A stretch of DNA of 64,000 nt, taken from NCBI RefSeq assembly GCF_900016645.1, contig NZ_CDGJ01000015.1. One strand, 5' to 3'. The notes under the pieces are model-generated. The model was given only the letters and a program-made list of their open reading frames with translations. It made no database searches and was not told the DNA's origin. Both the position numbers and the translations under genes were made by a program. This stretch comes from Acididesulfobacillus acetoxydans. Its GTDB lineage: Bacteria > Bacillota > Desulfitobacteriia > Desulfitobacteriales > Desulfitobacteriaceae. Below are positions 25,932 to 35,430 of this stretch, one piece after another (positions within the stretch are counted from its first letter, which is position 1; each line of letters starts with the position of its first letter).

Positions 25932-28900
25932 TCAGCCTGATTCAACCGCTTCTTTAGCCACCGTCAGCATCAGCTTGATCCGGTTGAACTGGTTGACGGC
26001 ACTGGCTCCCGAGTCGTAATCGATAAACGATATATTGGCCCCCGGATAGTGCTTTTTCAACTCCCGGAGCATTCCCCGGCCTATGACATGATTGGGCAAG
26101 CAGGCAAAGGGCTGTATGCAGAGGATATTGTTGGTTCCGCTGTGGAGAAGTTCCTCCATTTCCCCGGTCAGGAACCAGCCCTCTCCGGTTTGATTGGCCA
26201 GGGACAGGTGTTTCTGGGCAGCCTGGGCAAATTCCCCGATGGCAAGCGGGGGTTGAAAGCGCCGGCTGTGCCGCAAGGCTTTTTTCATGGCCCGCCGGTA
26301 CCATTCAATAATTCCCACGGCCAGGCGGGACGAGAGGACGCCGGAAAGAGGGCCGGCCAGAAACTGGTATTGATATTGGCTGTCCATGGCATTGTAGAGA
26401 AGAAAATCTATGAGGTCCGGGACGATCACTTCCGCTCCCTCTTCTTCCAACATCTGGACGAGATTGTTGTTAGCGGCCGGGTAGTATTTCACCATAATCT
26501 CGCCCACAATTCCCACCCTCGGTTTCGCCTTGGTTTCATCCAGGGGCAGCCGGTCAAACTGCCGGACGATCCCTTCAACGTTCCGGTTAAAGGCTTTTCG
26601 GTCCCGTTTTTGCAGAGAGTTTTGGCACTCTTCCACCCAATAGTCATACAGGGTGTCGGCGGATCCGGGCACTTGTTCATAAGGCCGTACCCGGTGCAGA
26701 ACGCGCATCAAGAGGTCGCCGTAGACTAAGGCCTGCATGATCTCGTCAAACAGAGAACGGGTTAATTGAAAGCCGGGATTCGGTTCCAGACCGGCCGTAT
26801 TCAATGAAATCACCGGTATATGCCCCAGGCCGGCGTCGCGCAAGGCCTTGCGCAAATAGGCAATATAATTGGTGGCCCGGCAGCCGCCACCGGTCTGACT
26901 GACGATGACCGATGTCTGTTCCGGATCATAGCTGCCGCTGCGCAAGGCTTTCATGACCTGGCCGACGACCAAAATGGCCGGATAACAAGCGTCATTGTTG
27001 ACAAAACGCAGCCCTTCATCCACTGCGGCTTGATCGGCATCAGGCAGCAGTTCGATCCGGTACCCGGCATTGGTGAAGGCGGTTTTTAGGAACTGGAAGT
27101 GGACTGGGGACATCTGGGGGGCGAGGATGGTGTGCTGTTCCTTCATGGCGGTCGTGAAGAGCACCCGGCCCGGACTCTGATATTTTCGCCGGGGAATAAA
27201 CCCTTTTTTGTCCCGCTCATAGATCGAGGCGATGAGAGAACGAACCCGGATCCGGGCCCCGCCCAAGTTATTGATGTCGTCGATTTTTATGGTCGTATAA
27301 ATCTTCCCGTAACGGCGCAGGATTTCCCGCACTTGCTCAGAAGTGATGGAATCAAGGCCGCAACCGAAAGAGTTTAACTGGATCAGTTCCAAATCCGGCT
27401 CTTGCGCCACTAAAGTGGCCGCCGCATAAAGACGGGAGTCATAAACCCACTGGTCGATCATCTGCAGGGGCCTTTCCACAACCGCCAAATCCCGCACGGA
27501 GTCCTCCGAGAGCACGGCAAACCCGTAGGATTGCAGCATATCCGGGATACCGTGATGAAGTTCCGGATCGATGTGATAAGGCCGGCCCGCCAGGACAATT
27601 CCCCTCCGGTGATGTTCGCGCATGAAGCGCAAGGCCTCTTTTCCTTGTTTTCGCACATCTTCCCGATAACGGGACAGTTCAGCATAGGCTTTTTGCACCG
27701 CCGGCCGGATCTCCGCCAAGGGCAGCCCCTCCGGAGCCAGGGCTGCGGCCAGCCGTTTCGCCATATGGTGGGGGCTGTCCAGAGGCAAAAAAGGATGATA
27801 GAATTTAACGCCCTGCTCCCCGAGGATTTCCATGTTGGCCCCGATGGTTTCCGGATAAGAGGTGACAATCGGGCAATTATAATGGTTGCCGGCCTGAGGG
27901 TCCTCCGCAATATTGAAAGGGATGGAAGGGTAGAAGATGGTTTTGAGACCCTTCTGAACCAGGTCCGCGATATGCCCGTGTACCAGTTTGGCCGGATAAC
28001 AGACGGAATCGGACGAAATACTTTCCATTCCCAGCGCATACAGTGTCTGGCTGGAGCGGCCGGAGAGGATAACGCGATAGCCCAATTCCGTAAAGAGCGT
28101 AAACCAGAAAGGATAATCGTCATACATGTTCAAAGCCCTGGGCAAGCCGATGCTGCCGCGACGGGCGTCTTCTTCTTTCAGAGGCCGATAATTGAAAACG
28201 CGCCGATATTTATAGGCATAGAGATTGGGAAGGGGGTTGTTTTCTTTTTGCAGCCCTAATCCTCTTTCGCAGCGGTTACCGGAAATGAAGGAGCGGCCAT
28301 CGTTAAAGTGATGCACTGTAAGCCGGCAATGGTTGCCGCAGAACTCGCAGCGGCGGAACTCGGTTTCGTTATGCAGGTGTTCCAAGGCATCCGCCGGGAG
28401 GAGGGTGCTGCTGTGGCCCTCTTGATCATGTTCCCTGGCGATGAGGGCCGCTCCGAACGCTCCCATGATCCCGGAAATGTCCGGGCGGACGACCTCCCGG
28501 CCTGTAATCATTTCCAAGGCCCGGAGTACCGCATCGTTATAGAAGGTCCCCCCCTGGGCAACGATCTTTTGCCCCAGGTCATCCGCGCTGCGGAAACGGA
28601 TAATTTTAAAGAGGGCGTTTTTGATTACCGATAGGGCCAGACCGGCCGAGATATCCTCGACTTCGGCCCCTTCTTTTTGCACCTGCCTCACTTTCGAATT
28701 CATAAAGACAGTACAGCGGGTTCCCAGATCGACGGGTCGTTGGGCCCGAATTCCTTTGCCGGCGAAATCGTTCACCTCCAGCTGCAAGGAGGTGGCGAAG
28801 GTTTCGATGAAGGAACCGCAGCCTGAGGAACAGGCTTCATTAAGGAGAATGGAATCGATCACTCCCTCTTTGATGACCAGGCACTTCATGTCCTGACCGC

Positions 28901-30158
28901 CTATGTCCAGGACAAAGTCCACTCCGGGCAGGAAGAAATTGGCCGCTTTGTAATGGGCAACGGTTTCGATTTCCCCCAGGTCGACTTTTAAGGCGGCTTG
29001 AATGTACGGTTCTCCGTATCCTGTTACCACTGAATTCGCTATCCAGGCCTTTGGGGGTAGTTTGGCGTATAACTCTTGCAGGGCCTCAACCGTGGTTTCC
29101 AAGGGCTTGCCTTTATTGTTCCCGTAATAGGAATAGAGAAGCCGTCCCTCATCATCGATCAAAGCCACTTTTGTCGTGGTTGAGCCGGCGTCAATGCCCA
29201 GAAAAGTTTTTCCCTGATGAAGAGTAAGGTCGCGTTTGGGCACCGTGTGCCTGGCATGCCGTGCCCGGAAGCGGGCATAGTCCTCTGCGCCCGTGAACAA
29301 AGGCGTGAGGGGGGCGTCACCCTGGCGTTCCATATGAGGAAGAAGAACGGCCCTTTCATAAAGTGCCGGCCCTGAGAGAGGGCTTTCTTTGACGGAGGAT
29401 AAAGCGGCTCCCAAAGCGACAAAGAACTGGGAGTCCTCCGGATGGAGGTATTGCTCAGGCTCAAGAACGAGTGTTTGGCGAAATCTTTGGCGCAGTTCAG
29501 GCAGAAAATGCAGCGGCCCTCCCAAGAAAGCGACTTTACCCTTGATCGGCCGCCCTTGGGCTAACCCTCCTATGGTTTGGTTGACAACTGCCTGAAAAAC
29601 AGAGGCGGCAATATCTTCGGGAGCCGCGCCTTCGTTTAACAGAGGCTGGATATCGGTCTTGGCAAAGACGCCGCAGCGGGAGGCAATGGGATAGAGAGTT
29701 TTATAGTGCCGGGCCAGTTCATTCAGCCCGGCGGCATCCGTTTGCAATAAGGCGGCCATCTGGTCGATAAAGGCACCGGTTCCGCCGGCACACGTGCCGT
29801 TCATCCTCTGCTCCAGGGACTGATCAAAATAAGTGATTTTGGCGTCTTCCCCGCCTAATTCAATGGCTACATCGGTTTCCGGTATGTATTGCTTGACAGC
29901 CTCGGTACAGGCAATCACCTCCTGGACGAAGGGAACGTTTAAAGTCTGAGCAAAGGGTAATCCTCCGGAACCTGTAACCGTCATGGTGAGGAGCCGGTCG
30001 GCCAGTAACGGCCGGCATTCTTCGAGCAAGGCGATGACCGCCTCTTTCAAACCGGACAAATGCCTGAGATACTTTTTGTGGGTGATGCGACCGTCCGCCA
30101 AAACGACCAGTTTGGCCGTTGTCGAACCCACATCAAGCCCAACGTTAAGAAGCTCCAT
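25932..30158 (-). CDS. Giant acyl-CoA dehydratase activase-related protein (BadF/HgdC-type double ATPase)
   Basis: 1408 residues. Two ASKHA ATPase domains lie in tandem: DVGSTTAKLVV near residue 8, and DAGSTTTKVALI near 325. Each has a Cys-containing loop (NGTCAGGTGAF; EACSSGCGSF) of the type that holds the bridging [4Fe-4S] cluster. They are followed by a CxxC segment (CEFCGNHC), a DUF2229 region and a C-terminal 2-hydroxyacyl-CoA dehydratase-like region. Relatives drive ATP-dependent low-potential electron transfer; the substrate is unknown. ATG 30158 follows GGGAGCGAG. No dehydratase subunits are next to it. Confidence 0.9.
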   Translation of the reverse strand: MELLNVGLDVGSTTAKLVVLADGRITHKKYLRHLSGLKEAVIALLEECRPLLADRLLTMTVTGSGGLPFAQTLNVPFVQEVIACTEAVKQYIPETDVAIELGGEDAKITYFDQSLEQRMNGTCAGGTGAFIDQMAALLQTDAAGLNELARHYKTLYPIASRCGVFAKTDIQPLLNEGAAPEDIAASVFQAVVNQTIGGLAQGRPIKGKVAFLGGPLHFLPELRQRFRQTLVLEPEQYLHPEDSQFFVALGAALSSVKESPLSGPALYERAVLLPHMERQGDAPLTPLFTGAEDYARFRARHARHTVPKRDLTLHQGKTFLGIDAGSTTTKVALIDDEGRLLYSYYGNNKGKPLETTVEALQELYAKLPPKAWIANSVVTGYGEPYIQAALKVDLGEIETVAHYKAANFFLPGVDFVLDIGGQDMKCLVIKEGVIDSILLNEACSSGCGSFIETFATSLQLEVNDFAGKGIRAQRPVDLGTRCTVFMNSKVRQVQKEGAEVEDISAGLALSVIKNALFKIIRFRSADDLGQKIVAQGGTFYNDAVLRALEMITGREVVRPDISGIMGAFGAALIAREHDQEGHSSTLLPADALEHLHNETEFRRCEFCGNHCRLTVHHFNDGRSFISGNRCERGLGLQKENNPLPNLYAYKYRRVFNYRPLKEEDARRGSIGLPRALNMYDDYPFWFTLFTELGYRVILSGRSSQTLYALGMESISSDSVCYPAKLVHGHIADLVQKGLKTIFYPSIPFNIAEDPQAGNHYNCPIVTSYPETIGANMEILGEQGVKFYHPFLPLDSPHHMAKRLAAALAPEGLPLAEIRPAVQKAYAELSRYREDVRKQGKEALRFMREHHRRGIVLAGRPYHIDPELHHGIPDMLQSYGFAVLSEDSVRDLAVVERPLQMIDQWVYDSRLYAAATLVAQEPDLELIQLNSFGCGLDSITSEQVREILRRYGKIYTTIKIDDINNLGGARIRVRSLIASIYERDKKGFIPRRKYQSPGRVLFTTAMKEQHTILAPQMSPVHFQFLKTAFTNAGYRIELLPDADQAAVDEGLRFVNNDACYPAILVVGQVMKALRSGSYDPEQTSVIVSQTGGGCRATNYIAYLRKALRDAGLGHIPVISLNTAGLEPNPGFQLTRSLFDEIMQALVYGDLLMRVLHRVRPYEQVPGSADTLYDYWVEECQNSLQKRDRKAFNRNVEGIVRQFDRLPLDETKAKPRVGIVGEIMVKYYPAANNNLVQMLEEEGAEVIVPDLIDFLLYNAMDSQYQYQFLAGPLSGVLSSRLAVGIIEWYRRAMKKALRHSRRFQPPLAIGEFAQAAQKHLSLANQTGEGWFLTGEMEELLHSGTNNILCIQPFACLPNHVIGRGMLRELKKHYPGANISFIDYDSGASAVNQFNRIKLMLTVAKEAVESG

Positions 30159-30344
30159 GATCTCGCTCCCATCTTCCGAGTGACATAAATATTGCGGCCG
30201 AAGTGCCCGAACATGCCCAGGCAGGCCTGTTTCCAAACCGGCGCACGGGATTGGCGGTTTTGCCGGAAAACCCCGTCTCAGCCCATAGTTTCCGGTGTGC
30301 CGTAACCGCGCCCCTGTGGCCCAACCGAGTCTCTTCTTCGATCT

Positions 30345-30372
30345 ATTTTACCAGCTCAAGAAAATCTTGCAA
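30345..30372 (-). promoter_or_regulatory. Promoter of the activase-related gene
   Basis: On the minus strand, TTGCAA (30372-30367), a 16-base spacer and TAAAAT (30350-30345) preceded by TGG as an extended -10. It lies about 190 bases upstream of the start codon at 30158. Confidence 0.6.
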
Positions 30373-30441
30373 GAATCGGGGGAATTGTGGGTGGAAATTT
30401 CCTGCCGGCGACAACGTATATCCGGTTTATCCAAAACGCAA

Positions 30442-30547
30442 GACTCCTACTTCTCCAAGTGGGAGTGGGCCCCACGTACCCCGCTTCGGTGGGGGTAGAC
30501 TCCCCCGCCGAAGTCTCGATATTCAGCTTTAACCAAACGAGTTCACT
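30442..30547 (+). repeat. Dispersed double-hairpin repeat, copy C
   Basis: Hairpin ACTCCTACTT-CTCC-AAGTGGGAGT (30443-30466, one G-T pair), a CCCC/GGGG second hairpin, GTAGACTC, and the exact 12-mer AACGAGTTCACT at 30536-30547. It has the same orientation as the other copies. Confidence 0.8.
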
Positions 30548-30686
30548 ATTGGTTTTGCCGAGTAACGCCGGAACTACAGCCATGGATGCGTCAAAAATAT
30601 TCTTAATATCAAGATATCAAGAAGGTATTTTTATTTCCGTGTCGAATAGCTAATTAAAGAAACGTAAGGATACCTGAAGAAAACTT

Positions 30687-30890
30687 GGCTCGTGCCACGA
30701 TACAGTCCGGTGGACTGTATCACCGAGGCCGAAACTCTGAAACATAGCTTGCCGGCCGACAATGCCTTGGGCGAAGGCTAAAAATCTGGCTCAAAGTCAG
30801 CTGGTTTCCAGAATTAAAAGATCGGAAAAAGGCCATGGAGGTCTGACCTAATCACGGGTCACTCTATGGTCTTTTCCTTTTTTAGGGAGG
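30687..30890 (+). promoter_or_regulatory. Attenuator-like leader upstream of cbiM
   Basis: A strong stem GATACAGTCC-GGT-GGACTGTATC (30699-30721) is flanked by a GGCTCG/CGAGGCC extension. A GCCTT/AAGGC hairpin follows, and then a long terminator-like stem (30824-30876) with a T-rich tail to 30883. All of this sits before cbiM without an intervening gene, the usual layout of a riboswitch or attenuator. The B12-riboswitch hallmark sequences were not found, so the class is unknown. Confidence 0.5.
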
Positions 30891-30969
30891 GAAAGATATG
30901 GGTAATTTCTATTGAAGACACGATTCGGCAGCAAGAAAATTGGTTAACCAATAAAGGAGGGACTAATCA

Positions 30970-32019
30970 ATGCATATTCCGGACGGATACTTGAGTCCGC
31001 AAACAGACGCGCTGATGGGGATTGTGAGCGCCTCTGTCCTGGGTATCGCGGCTAAGAAGACCTCTAAAACACTGAGTGCCAGGAACATTCCCCTGCTGTC
31101 TGTGGGCGCGGCCTTTTGCTTCACGCTGATGATGTTCAATGTTCCTATACCCGATGGGACGACAGCACACGCGGTGGGGGGCTCATTGCTGGCCGTTCTG
31201 TTCGGCCCTTGGACAGCGGCCATCGGCGTATCTATCGCCTTGGTGATACAGGCGATCTTTTTTGGGGACGGGGGCATTTTGGCTTTGGGGGCAAACATAT
31301 TTAACATGGCCATTGTGCTGCCGTTCCTGAGTTACGCCATTTACAGTTTAATCGCCGGTAAGAGCGTGATTTCCTCAAAACGCCGTTTAGTGGGTGCCGC
31401 CATCGGCGGCTATATTGGCCTGTGCGTCGCGGCTGTTAGTGCCGGAACAGAATTTGGCTTGCAACCGCTTCTTTTCCATACCGCCAACGGGACTCCTCTT
31501 TATAGCCCTTATGGCTTGAATGTGGCCGTACCGGCCATGCTTTTTGCGCATGCGACGATAGCCGGGCCGGTGGAGGCTGTGGTTACCACTTTGGTCCTTG
31601 CCTATTTGCAGCGTTCTAATCCGGCCTTGTTGGAGCTGAGAAATAATCGGGAAAGCACAAGCCCGGCATTACGGGTGCGGAAGTATGTTATTGGCTTGCT
31701 GGTCATCGCCGTCTTCACTCCTCTGGGGCTTTTGGCTTCGGGAACTGCCTGGGGAGAAGGGAGTTTGGAAGACATCAAGTCCACATTAGGATTTGTTCCC
31801 GCCGGGATGCAAAAATTCGGTGATTTCTGGAGACACGCCTTACTCAAAGACTACGGTATTGCCGGATATGACCATACGTTCTGGCAGCAAGCTTTGGGTT
31901 ACCTTTTGTCCGCCTTTGTGGGTTTGCTCCTGATTGGGCTGATCGCCTTGGCCATTCAGCGTTTAGTCCGTAGCCGTAAGTCCGGGCAGAGGCAAGTAAG
32001 TGCAAATAAGTGCAAATAG
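30970..32019 (+). CDS. cbiM: CbiM-type cobalt/nickel transporter substrate-binding membrane protein
   Basis: 349-residue integral membrane protein beginning MHIPDGYLSP, the metal-binding N-terminus of CbiM. The first ~225 residues are the CbiM domain with GGSLLAVLFGPW and FGDGGILALGANIFNMA signatures. The C-terminal ~100 residues, with two further helices, resemble the CbiN/PDGLE module. AAAGGAGG precedes the ATG at 30970. Unusually, no cbiQ or cbiO follows, so the energising partners must be elsewhere or missing. Confidence 0.9.
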   Translation: MHIPDGYLSPQTDALMGIVSASVLGIAAKKTSKTLSARNIPLLSVGAAFCFTLMMFNVPIPDGTTAHAVGGSLLAVLFGPWTAAIGVSIALVIQAIFFGDGGILALGANIFNMAIVLPFLSYAIYSLIAGKSVISSKRRLVGAAIGGYIGLCVAAVSAGTEFGLQPLLFHTANGTPLYSPYGLNVAVPAMLFAHATIAGPVEAVVTTLVLAYLQRSNPALLELRNNRESTSPALRVRKYVIGLLVIAVFTPLGLLASGTAWGEGSLEDIKSTLGFVPAGMQKFGDFWRHALLKDYGIAGYDHTFWQQALGYLLSAFVGLLLIGLIALAIQRLVRSRKSGQRQVSANKCK

Positions 32020-32040
32020 TGGTCATGGCGGCTGGGGTAA

Positions 32041-32151
32041 TTGCCAATTGCCAATTTGGCTGACGGGGTTACTCCCGCGCCGAGATATGGCGAAGTAGAA
32101 GCAATTGATGTCAGAGGAAAGTATGTTGTACCGGGCTTGACGCTATTTTGA
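32041..32151 (+). pseudogene. Amidohydrolase N-terminal remnant
   Basis: A 36-codon open stretch reads ...EVEAIDVRGKYVVPGLTLF and stops. IDVRGKYVVPGL is the hallmark lead-in to the HxH metal site of amidohydrolases, which here is cut off. No start or ribosome site is associated with it. It is probably the leftover 5' part of a deleted gene, just after cbiM. Confidence 0.55.
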
Positions 32152-32217
32152 GCGATGGGGCTGCTGTTTCCTCCCCCTGGTTCGAATTTTTGTGCAACTT
32201 TCGAAGACAGAAGAAAC

Positions 32218-32805
32218 TTAAATCTCCAGAGGAAACACTTCATGTAAGTCCATGGTCAGATCGGGAAAGATACCGACCGTCAGTGAATCTGTTTCGGCGT
32301 AGATTTCCGGCCTGCCGTATCTACCCTCAGGGCTAAGGCGAAAGACGCTGATGGTTTTCGGGTCTGGATAGACAATCCAATATTCGCGTACGCCGACTCT
32401 TTCATAAAGGTTAAACTTGGCCTTAACGTCTTTCTGAAATGTTGACGGGGACACGATTTCAACGACGAGGTCAGGGCTTCCCTTGCAGCCGAGGTTATCC
32501 AGTTTAGCCTTATCACAGATCACTGCGATATCGGGTTGGACTACGGTAGAAGTCTGGTTATCGCTTTCTTGCGGTTGAGGCAGGCGCACGTCAAAAGGTG
32601 CATGGTAAACTTCGCACGGTTTACCCGCAAGATAATTGTTGAAAAGTGTAAGCAGCTGGCGGGAGATGAGTTGATGCAAACGTGTCGGGGCTGGGGTCAT
32701 GTTGTAGGCCAATCCGTCGATGAGTTCCCAGCGTTCTTCTTCAGGCCATCTCAGATATTCCTGATACGTAACTTTTTGCTCCCCACGTTCTGCGGTTTTA
32801 CTCAT
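32218..32805 (-). CDS. Uma2-family (DUF820) PD-(D/E)XK endonuclease-like protein
   Basis: 195 residues with the full Uma2 pattern: WELIDG near residue 25, VVQPDIAVIC in the centre and DLVVEIVSPST with downstream Lys and REYWIVYPD. These form the PD-(D/E)XK nuclease core. The family's role is unclear; it is common in accessory regions of cyanobacteria and Firmicutes. ATG 32805 has GAGGGAGG six bases upstream. Confidence 0.88.
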   Translation of the reverse strand: MSKTAERGEQKVTYQEYLRWPEEERWELIDGLAYNMTPAPTRLHQLISRQLLTLFNNYLAGKPCEVYHAPFDVRLPQPQESDNQTSTVVQPDIAVICDKAKLDNLGCKGSPDLVVEIVSPSTFQKDVKAKFNLYERVGVREYWIVYPDPKTISVFRLSPEGRYGRPEIYAETDSLTVGIFPDLTMDLHEVFPLEI

Positions 32806-33016
32806 AAAAAGCCTCCCTCTGCCAATAAATCCCTGTTTACATGGTAACATATTGCCTGAATCAGTACAAGCTTAACCCTTTCGTCGTCGTACGAAAGGAT
32901 TAGCTTTTTCGCAACGGCCCTGCGGACTGTCGAAAGCGAGGATTTGATAATTTCCGAAATAGACCATATAATTAAAAGAATTATGACCTGATTAAGCTAA
33001 AAATGAGGATACGAAA

Positions 33017-33655
33017 ATGACGGTTAACGAACCAGAGAAAATTGAATGGCGAGGCACGATAGTGTCTATCCAGCCGCGTACGACCGTGTGGCGGTATAGA
33101 TTGGATAATCGCACCCACTATCATTGCGGCTACAATCTTTTCCTTGACGGCGAAGCGCAGGGGATTAAGGCCCGGTTTTCTGTGGCCATCTCGGAAAAGC
33201 AACAGAAAAAACTTGTCTTTCGCATTGGCGATGAGGCCCAAGGTACAGCGTGGACGAAAATGTATGATGTGAGCGACTATGCCGATTACTACCGCGCCGG
33301 GGGCCTGAAAATCACAAAGAAGGCAGAACAAGCCGAAACCACACCGCCGCCGTATGTGATAGAGCCACCCGACCTGGCAACCTATGAATGGCGTGGCGCA
33401 AGAATGCTGAGTGCCGGCAGTTACAAAGGCAAATGCTTTCAATGTGCTTGGGCAACGATGTCGGCGGTCGAGATTGAATATGACTGGGGTGTGAGCAAGA
33501 AGTACCGATTCGAGAGCTTTTGCTACGGGCCCAAGTCGTGCAAACTATATAAAATGGGCAAACCTCGTGCCGTGCCATACAAGGGCGCCGGATCAAGCTA
33601 TGACGAGGGCTGGATGGATGACCTCTGCACAGAGAACCGGGGACGGGATGATTAA
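33017..33655 (+). CDS. Unknown protein with duplicated EWRG segments
   Basis: 212 residues, not recognised. The word EWRG occurs twice (near residues 10 and 125), each introducing a beta-rich half, which suggests an internal duplication. The C-terminal half has CFQCAWA and GPKSCKLYKMG, possibly a zinc or Fe-S site. There is no signal peptide or membrane helix. It starts at ATG 33017 after GAGGA. It lies in a region of broken genes near a tRNA and may be accessory. Confidence 0.6.
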   Translation: MTVNEPEKIEWRGTIVSIQPRTTVWRYRLDNRTHYHCGYNLFLDGEAQGIKARFSVAISEKQQKKLVFRIGDEAQGTAWTKMYDVSDYADYYRAGGLKITKKAEQAETTPPPYVIEPPDLATYEWRGARMLSAGSYKGKCFQCAWATMSAVEIEYDWGVSKKYRFESFCYGPKSCKLYKMGKPRAVPYKGAGSSYDEGWMDDLCTENRGRDD

Positions 33656-33693
33656 CAGGAGCGTAGAATTCGTTGGCCTTTGAATTCTTTACG

Positions 33694-34131
33694 TCACTGA
33701 TAACTTCTTACCAGCACTTCGTCGATTTCTCCTCTTTTGTCAGGTTTCGAGTTGACGGCTCGTTTGGCCTGAATAATTTCAAGATGATAATCTTTGTACA
33801 GATCCTTAATAAAGTCAGTCGCCGAATTGGAGAGGAGAAATTTGACACCTTTTTTATGTTAATTGTCACACGTTTCTTTAAGACGGAGCTGCTCGTTTCG
33901 ATCGAAGCCGCCTTTATCATATCCGGTGAAACTTGCCGTCTGAGAAACGGGATCATAGGGAGGGTCGAAATAGACAAAGGAATCTTGGCGTGTACCTTTC
34001 AGGGCTTCTGCAAAGTCAGTACAAAGTATAGTTACACGAGCTTTGTTAAGGTAGTTGCTCACAGCCCGCAGAGTGTATTCATTGACAATGTTAGGATTTT
34101 GTAAATGTTCAGTGAACCATTCAATAAACAT
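33694..34131 (-). pseudogene. DNA adenine methylase (Dam-type) remnant with internal stop
   Basis: The minus strand encodes the C-terminal part of a Dam-like methylase. Similarity begins near NPNIVNEYTLRAVSNYLN, followed by the catalytic motif YFDPPYDP. An in-frame TAA interrupts it after KETCDN, and the frame then resumes as HKKGVKFLLSNS and runs to RGEIDEVLVRSYQ. The N-terminal target and SAM-binding part is absent. It is therefore truncated and interrupted, and not expected to be active. Confidence 0.85.
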
Positions 34132-34213
34132 TTAAAAGTTAACAAAACGGGCCGGACTTAGTCCGACCCGGCGAGAATGTGACGAAAGTTCTTATGGATG
34201 GGATAGTAGTAAT

Positions 34214-34540
34214 ATGGACTTCTCTCCACCCCACAACAGAAAATCCCTGCTACTCCCAGCAGCCCTGGCCGTTCCCACCCTTCTTGACGGTGTGCTAACA
34301 CTCTGGGGGCTTCGTCTTGGCGCAATCGAGGAGGACAATCCCTTGATGCGATGGTTGATCGACCAAAACGCCGTCGCGTTCACGGCGGTCAAGCTGGCAC
34401 TGCCGGTCCTCCTGGGGGTCCTGCTGTGTCGGATAGGAAACAGGCCGCACGCATTAGTTTCTCGGCTGCTGGTTGTTGCGGTGCCGGCATATGACGTGGT
34501 CCTCGTGACTCATGCCCAGTGGATTCTGCGCGGGCGATAA
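34214..34540 (+). CDS. Small DUF5658-like membrane protein
   Basis: 108 residues with three hydrophobic segments (about 15-35, 55-75, 83-102). The pattern LDGVLTLWGL...EEDNPLMRWLI is typical of the DUF5658 membrane family. The ribosome site is weak. The function is unknown. It sits between the dam remnant and the interrupted XRE gene. Confidence 0.7.
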   Translation: MDFSPPHNRKSLLLPAALAVPTLLDGVLTLWGLRLGAIEEDNPLMRWLIDQNAVAFTAVKLALPVLLGVLLCRIGNRPHALVSRLLVVAVPAYDVVLVTHAQWILRGR

Positions 34541-34571
34541 TAGAACATCGGGGAAGGAATCCAAGAAGCTT

Positions 34572-34958
34572 ATGGACAGCGTCGGTCAATTATTGGCACG
34601 ACTACGTGGGGAGAAGGGCCTTTCCTAGGCAGAACTGGCTAAACTGGTCGGGACAACCGCGAATCACATCTGTGATCTGGAGCGCGGGAAGCCGGGCAGT
34701 ATTGCATTTCTCGCGAAGCTGGCAGTGGTGCCCGACGTGCCTCTGGAAGAAGTGTACAAGAAAGAGAAGGGGAGGGGAGGCAACCGCAAAATGAAAAAAC
34801 AAACGCTCATCGAGATTAACGGCTGCGTGGAAACCGACCTGAGCCATGATCAATGGCTCGACGACTTCATCGACTGGCTGGAATCACGTGGCGAATATTT
34901 TGGCGGTGGCACGAAGGACGTGACGAGCGAAGCGGTAACATACGAAGAGGATGAGTAA
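34572..34958 (+). pseudogene. XRE-family HTH regulator interrupted by an amber codon
   Basis: In one frame the DNA reads MDSVGQLLARLRGEKGLS, then TAG (34626-34628), then AELAKLVGTTANHICDLERG and so on. This is a textbook XRE helix-turn-helix in which the usual GLSQAEL glutamine codon CAG has become TAG. The frame continues with no further stop through a 55-residue acidic tail. A single substitution thus probably inactivated it, unless amber suppression occurs. Confidence 0.75.
34791..34958 (+). CDS. Small acidic protein downstream of, and in frame with, the XRE gene
   Basis: 55 residues from ATG 34791, preceded by GGGGAGG about 8 bases upstream, so it can be made on its own even though the XRE frame is broken. 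The sequence TLIEINGCVETDLSHDQW begins a compact acidic protein ending EEDE. Not recognised. It could instead be the C-terminal tail of the intact regulator. Confidence 0.45.
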   Translation: MKKQTLIEINGCVETDLSHDQWLDDFIDWLESRGEYFGGGTKDVTSEAVTYEEDE

Positions 34959-35396
34959 CCGTATATACCTGTTCTCCGCAAAAAGAGGAGACCTCGAAAG
35001 CACAACGGGAAGCCAAGATCGGCATTTGGGTGAACAACTTCTGGGCTTGCGGCGGGTTACGATTCTGTCACCCCGGCCAGCTAGCATAGCACTAGCACCG
35101 TTGGGCACAGGGCGCAGAAAGGCATCTTGTCTGGACCGAGTTAAGCGGGAACTCCTGGTGGGTACGTAAAATAGGTACCTGCCACATTTTTGTGTCTTGA
35201 CGGAAAAAGTAGACGGAAATTGGGAGAATCCCATTTAGGGTAGAAAGATTTTCGCAAAACGTAGGCGGGACTCAGAAATTCGTCTGCGTGTACCACCACC
35301 CCGAGGGACATTTGGAGCAGCGTTGCAACTAAAAAGTCGGGTTGCAACGCTGTTGCAACGTTCACCCCAAAAGCGCCTTCTGCTACATAAACCAAA
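34959..35396. other. Intergenic region with inverted repeat
   Basis: No supported gene. Near 35318-35353 a 12-bp perfect inverted repeat CAGCGTTGCAAC / GTTGCAACGCTG surrounds an 11-base spacer and is followed by another GTTGCAACG. It lies between the decayed accessory genes and the tRNA. Confidence 0.5.
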
Positions 35397-35420
35397 AGCA
35401 CCGCAAACCCTTGCGGTGCT
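35397..35420 (-). terminator. Terminator downstream of tRNA-Thr
   Basis: Read on the minus strand: stem AGCACCGCAA / TTGCGGTGCT with a 4-base loop, then TTTTGG. It lies just beyond the tRNA 3' end. Confidence 0.8.
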
Positions 35421-35430
35421 TGATTTCTTA

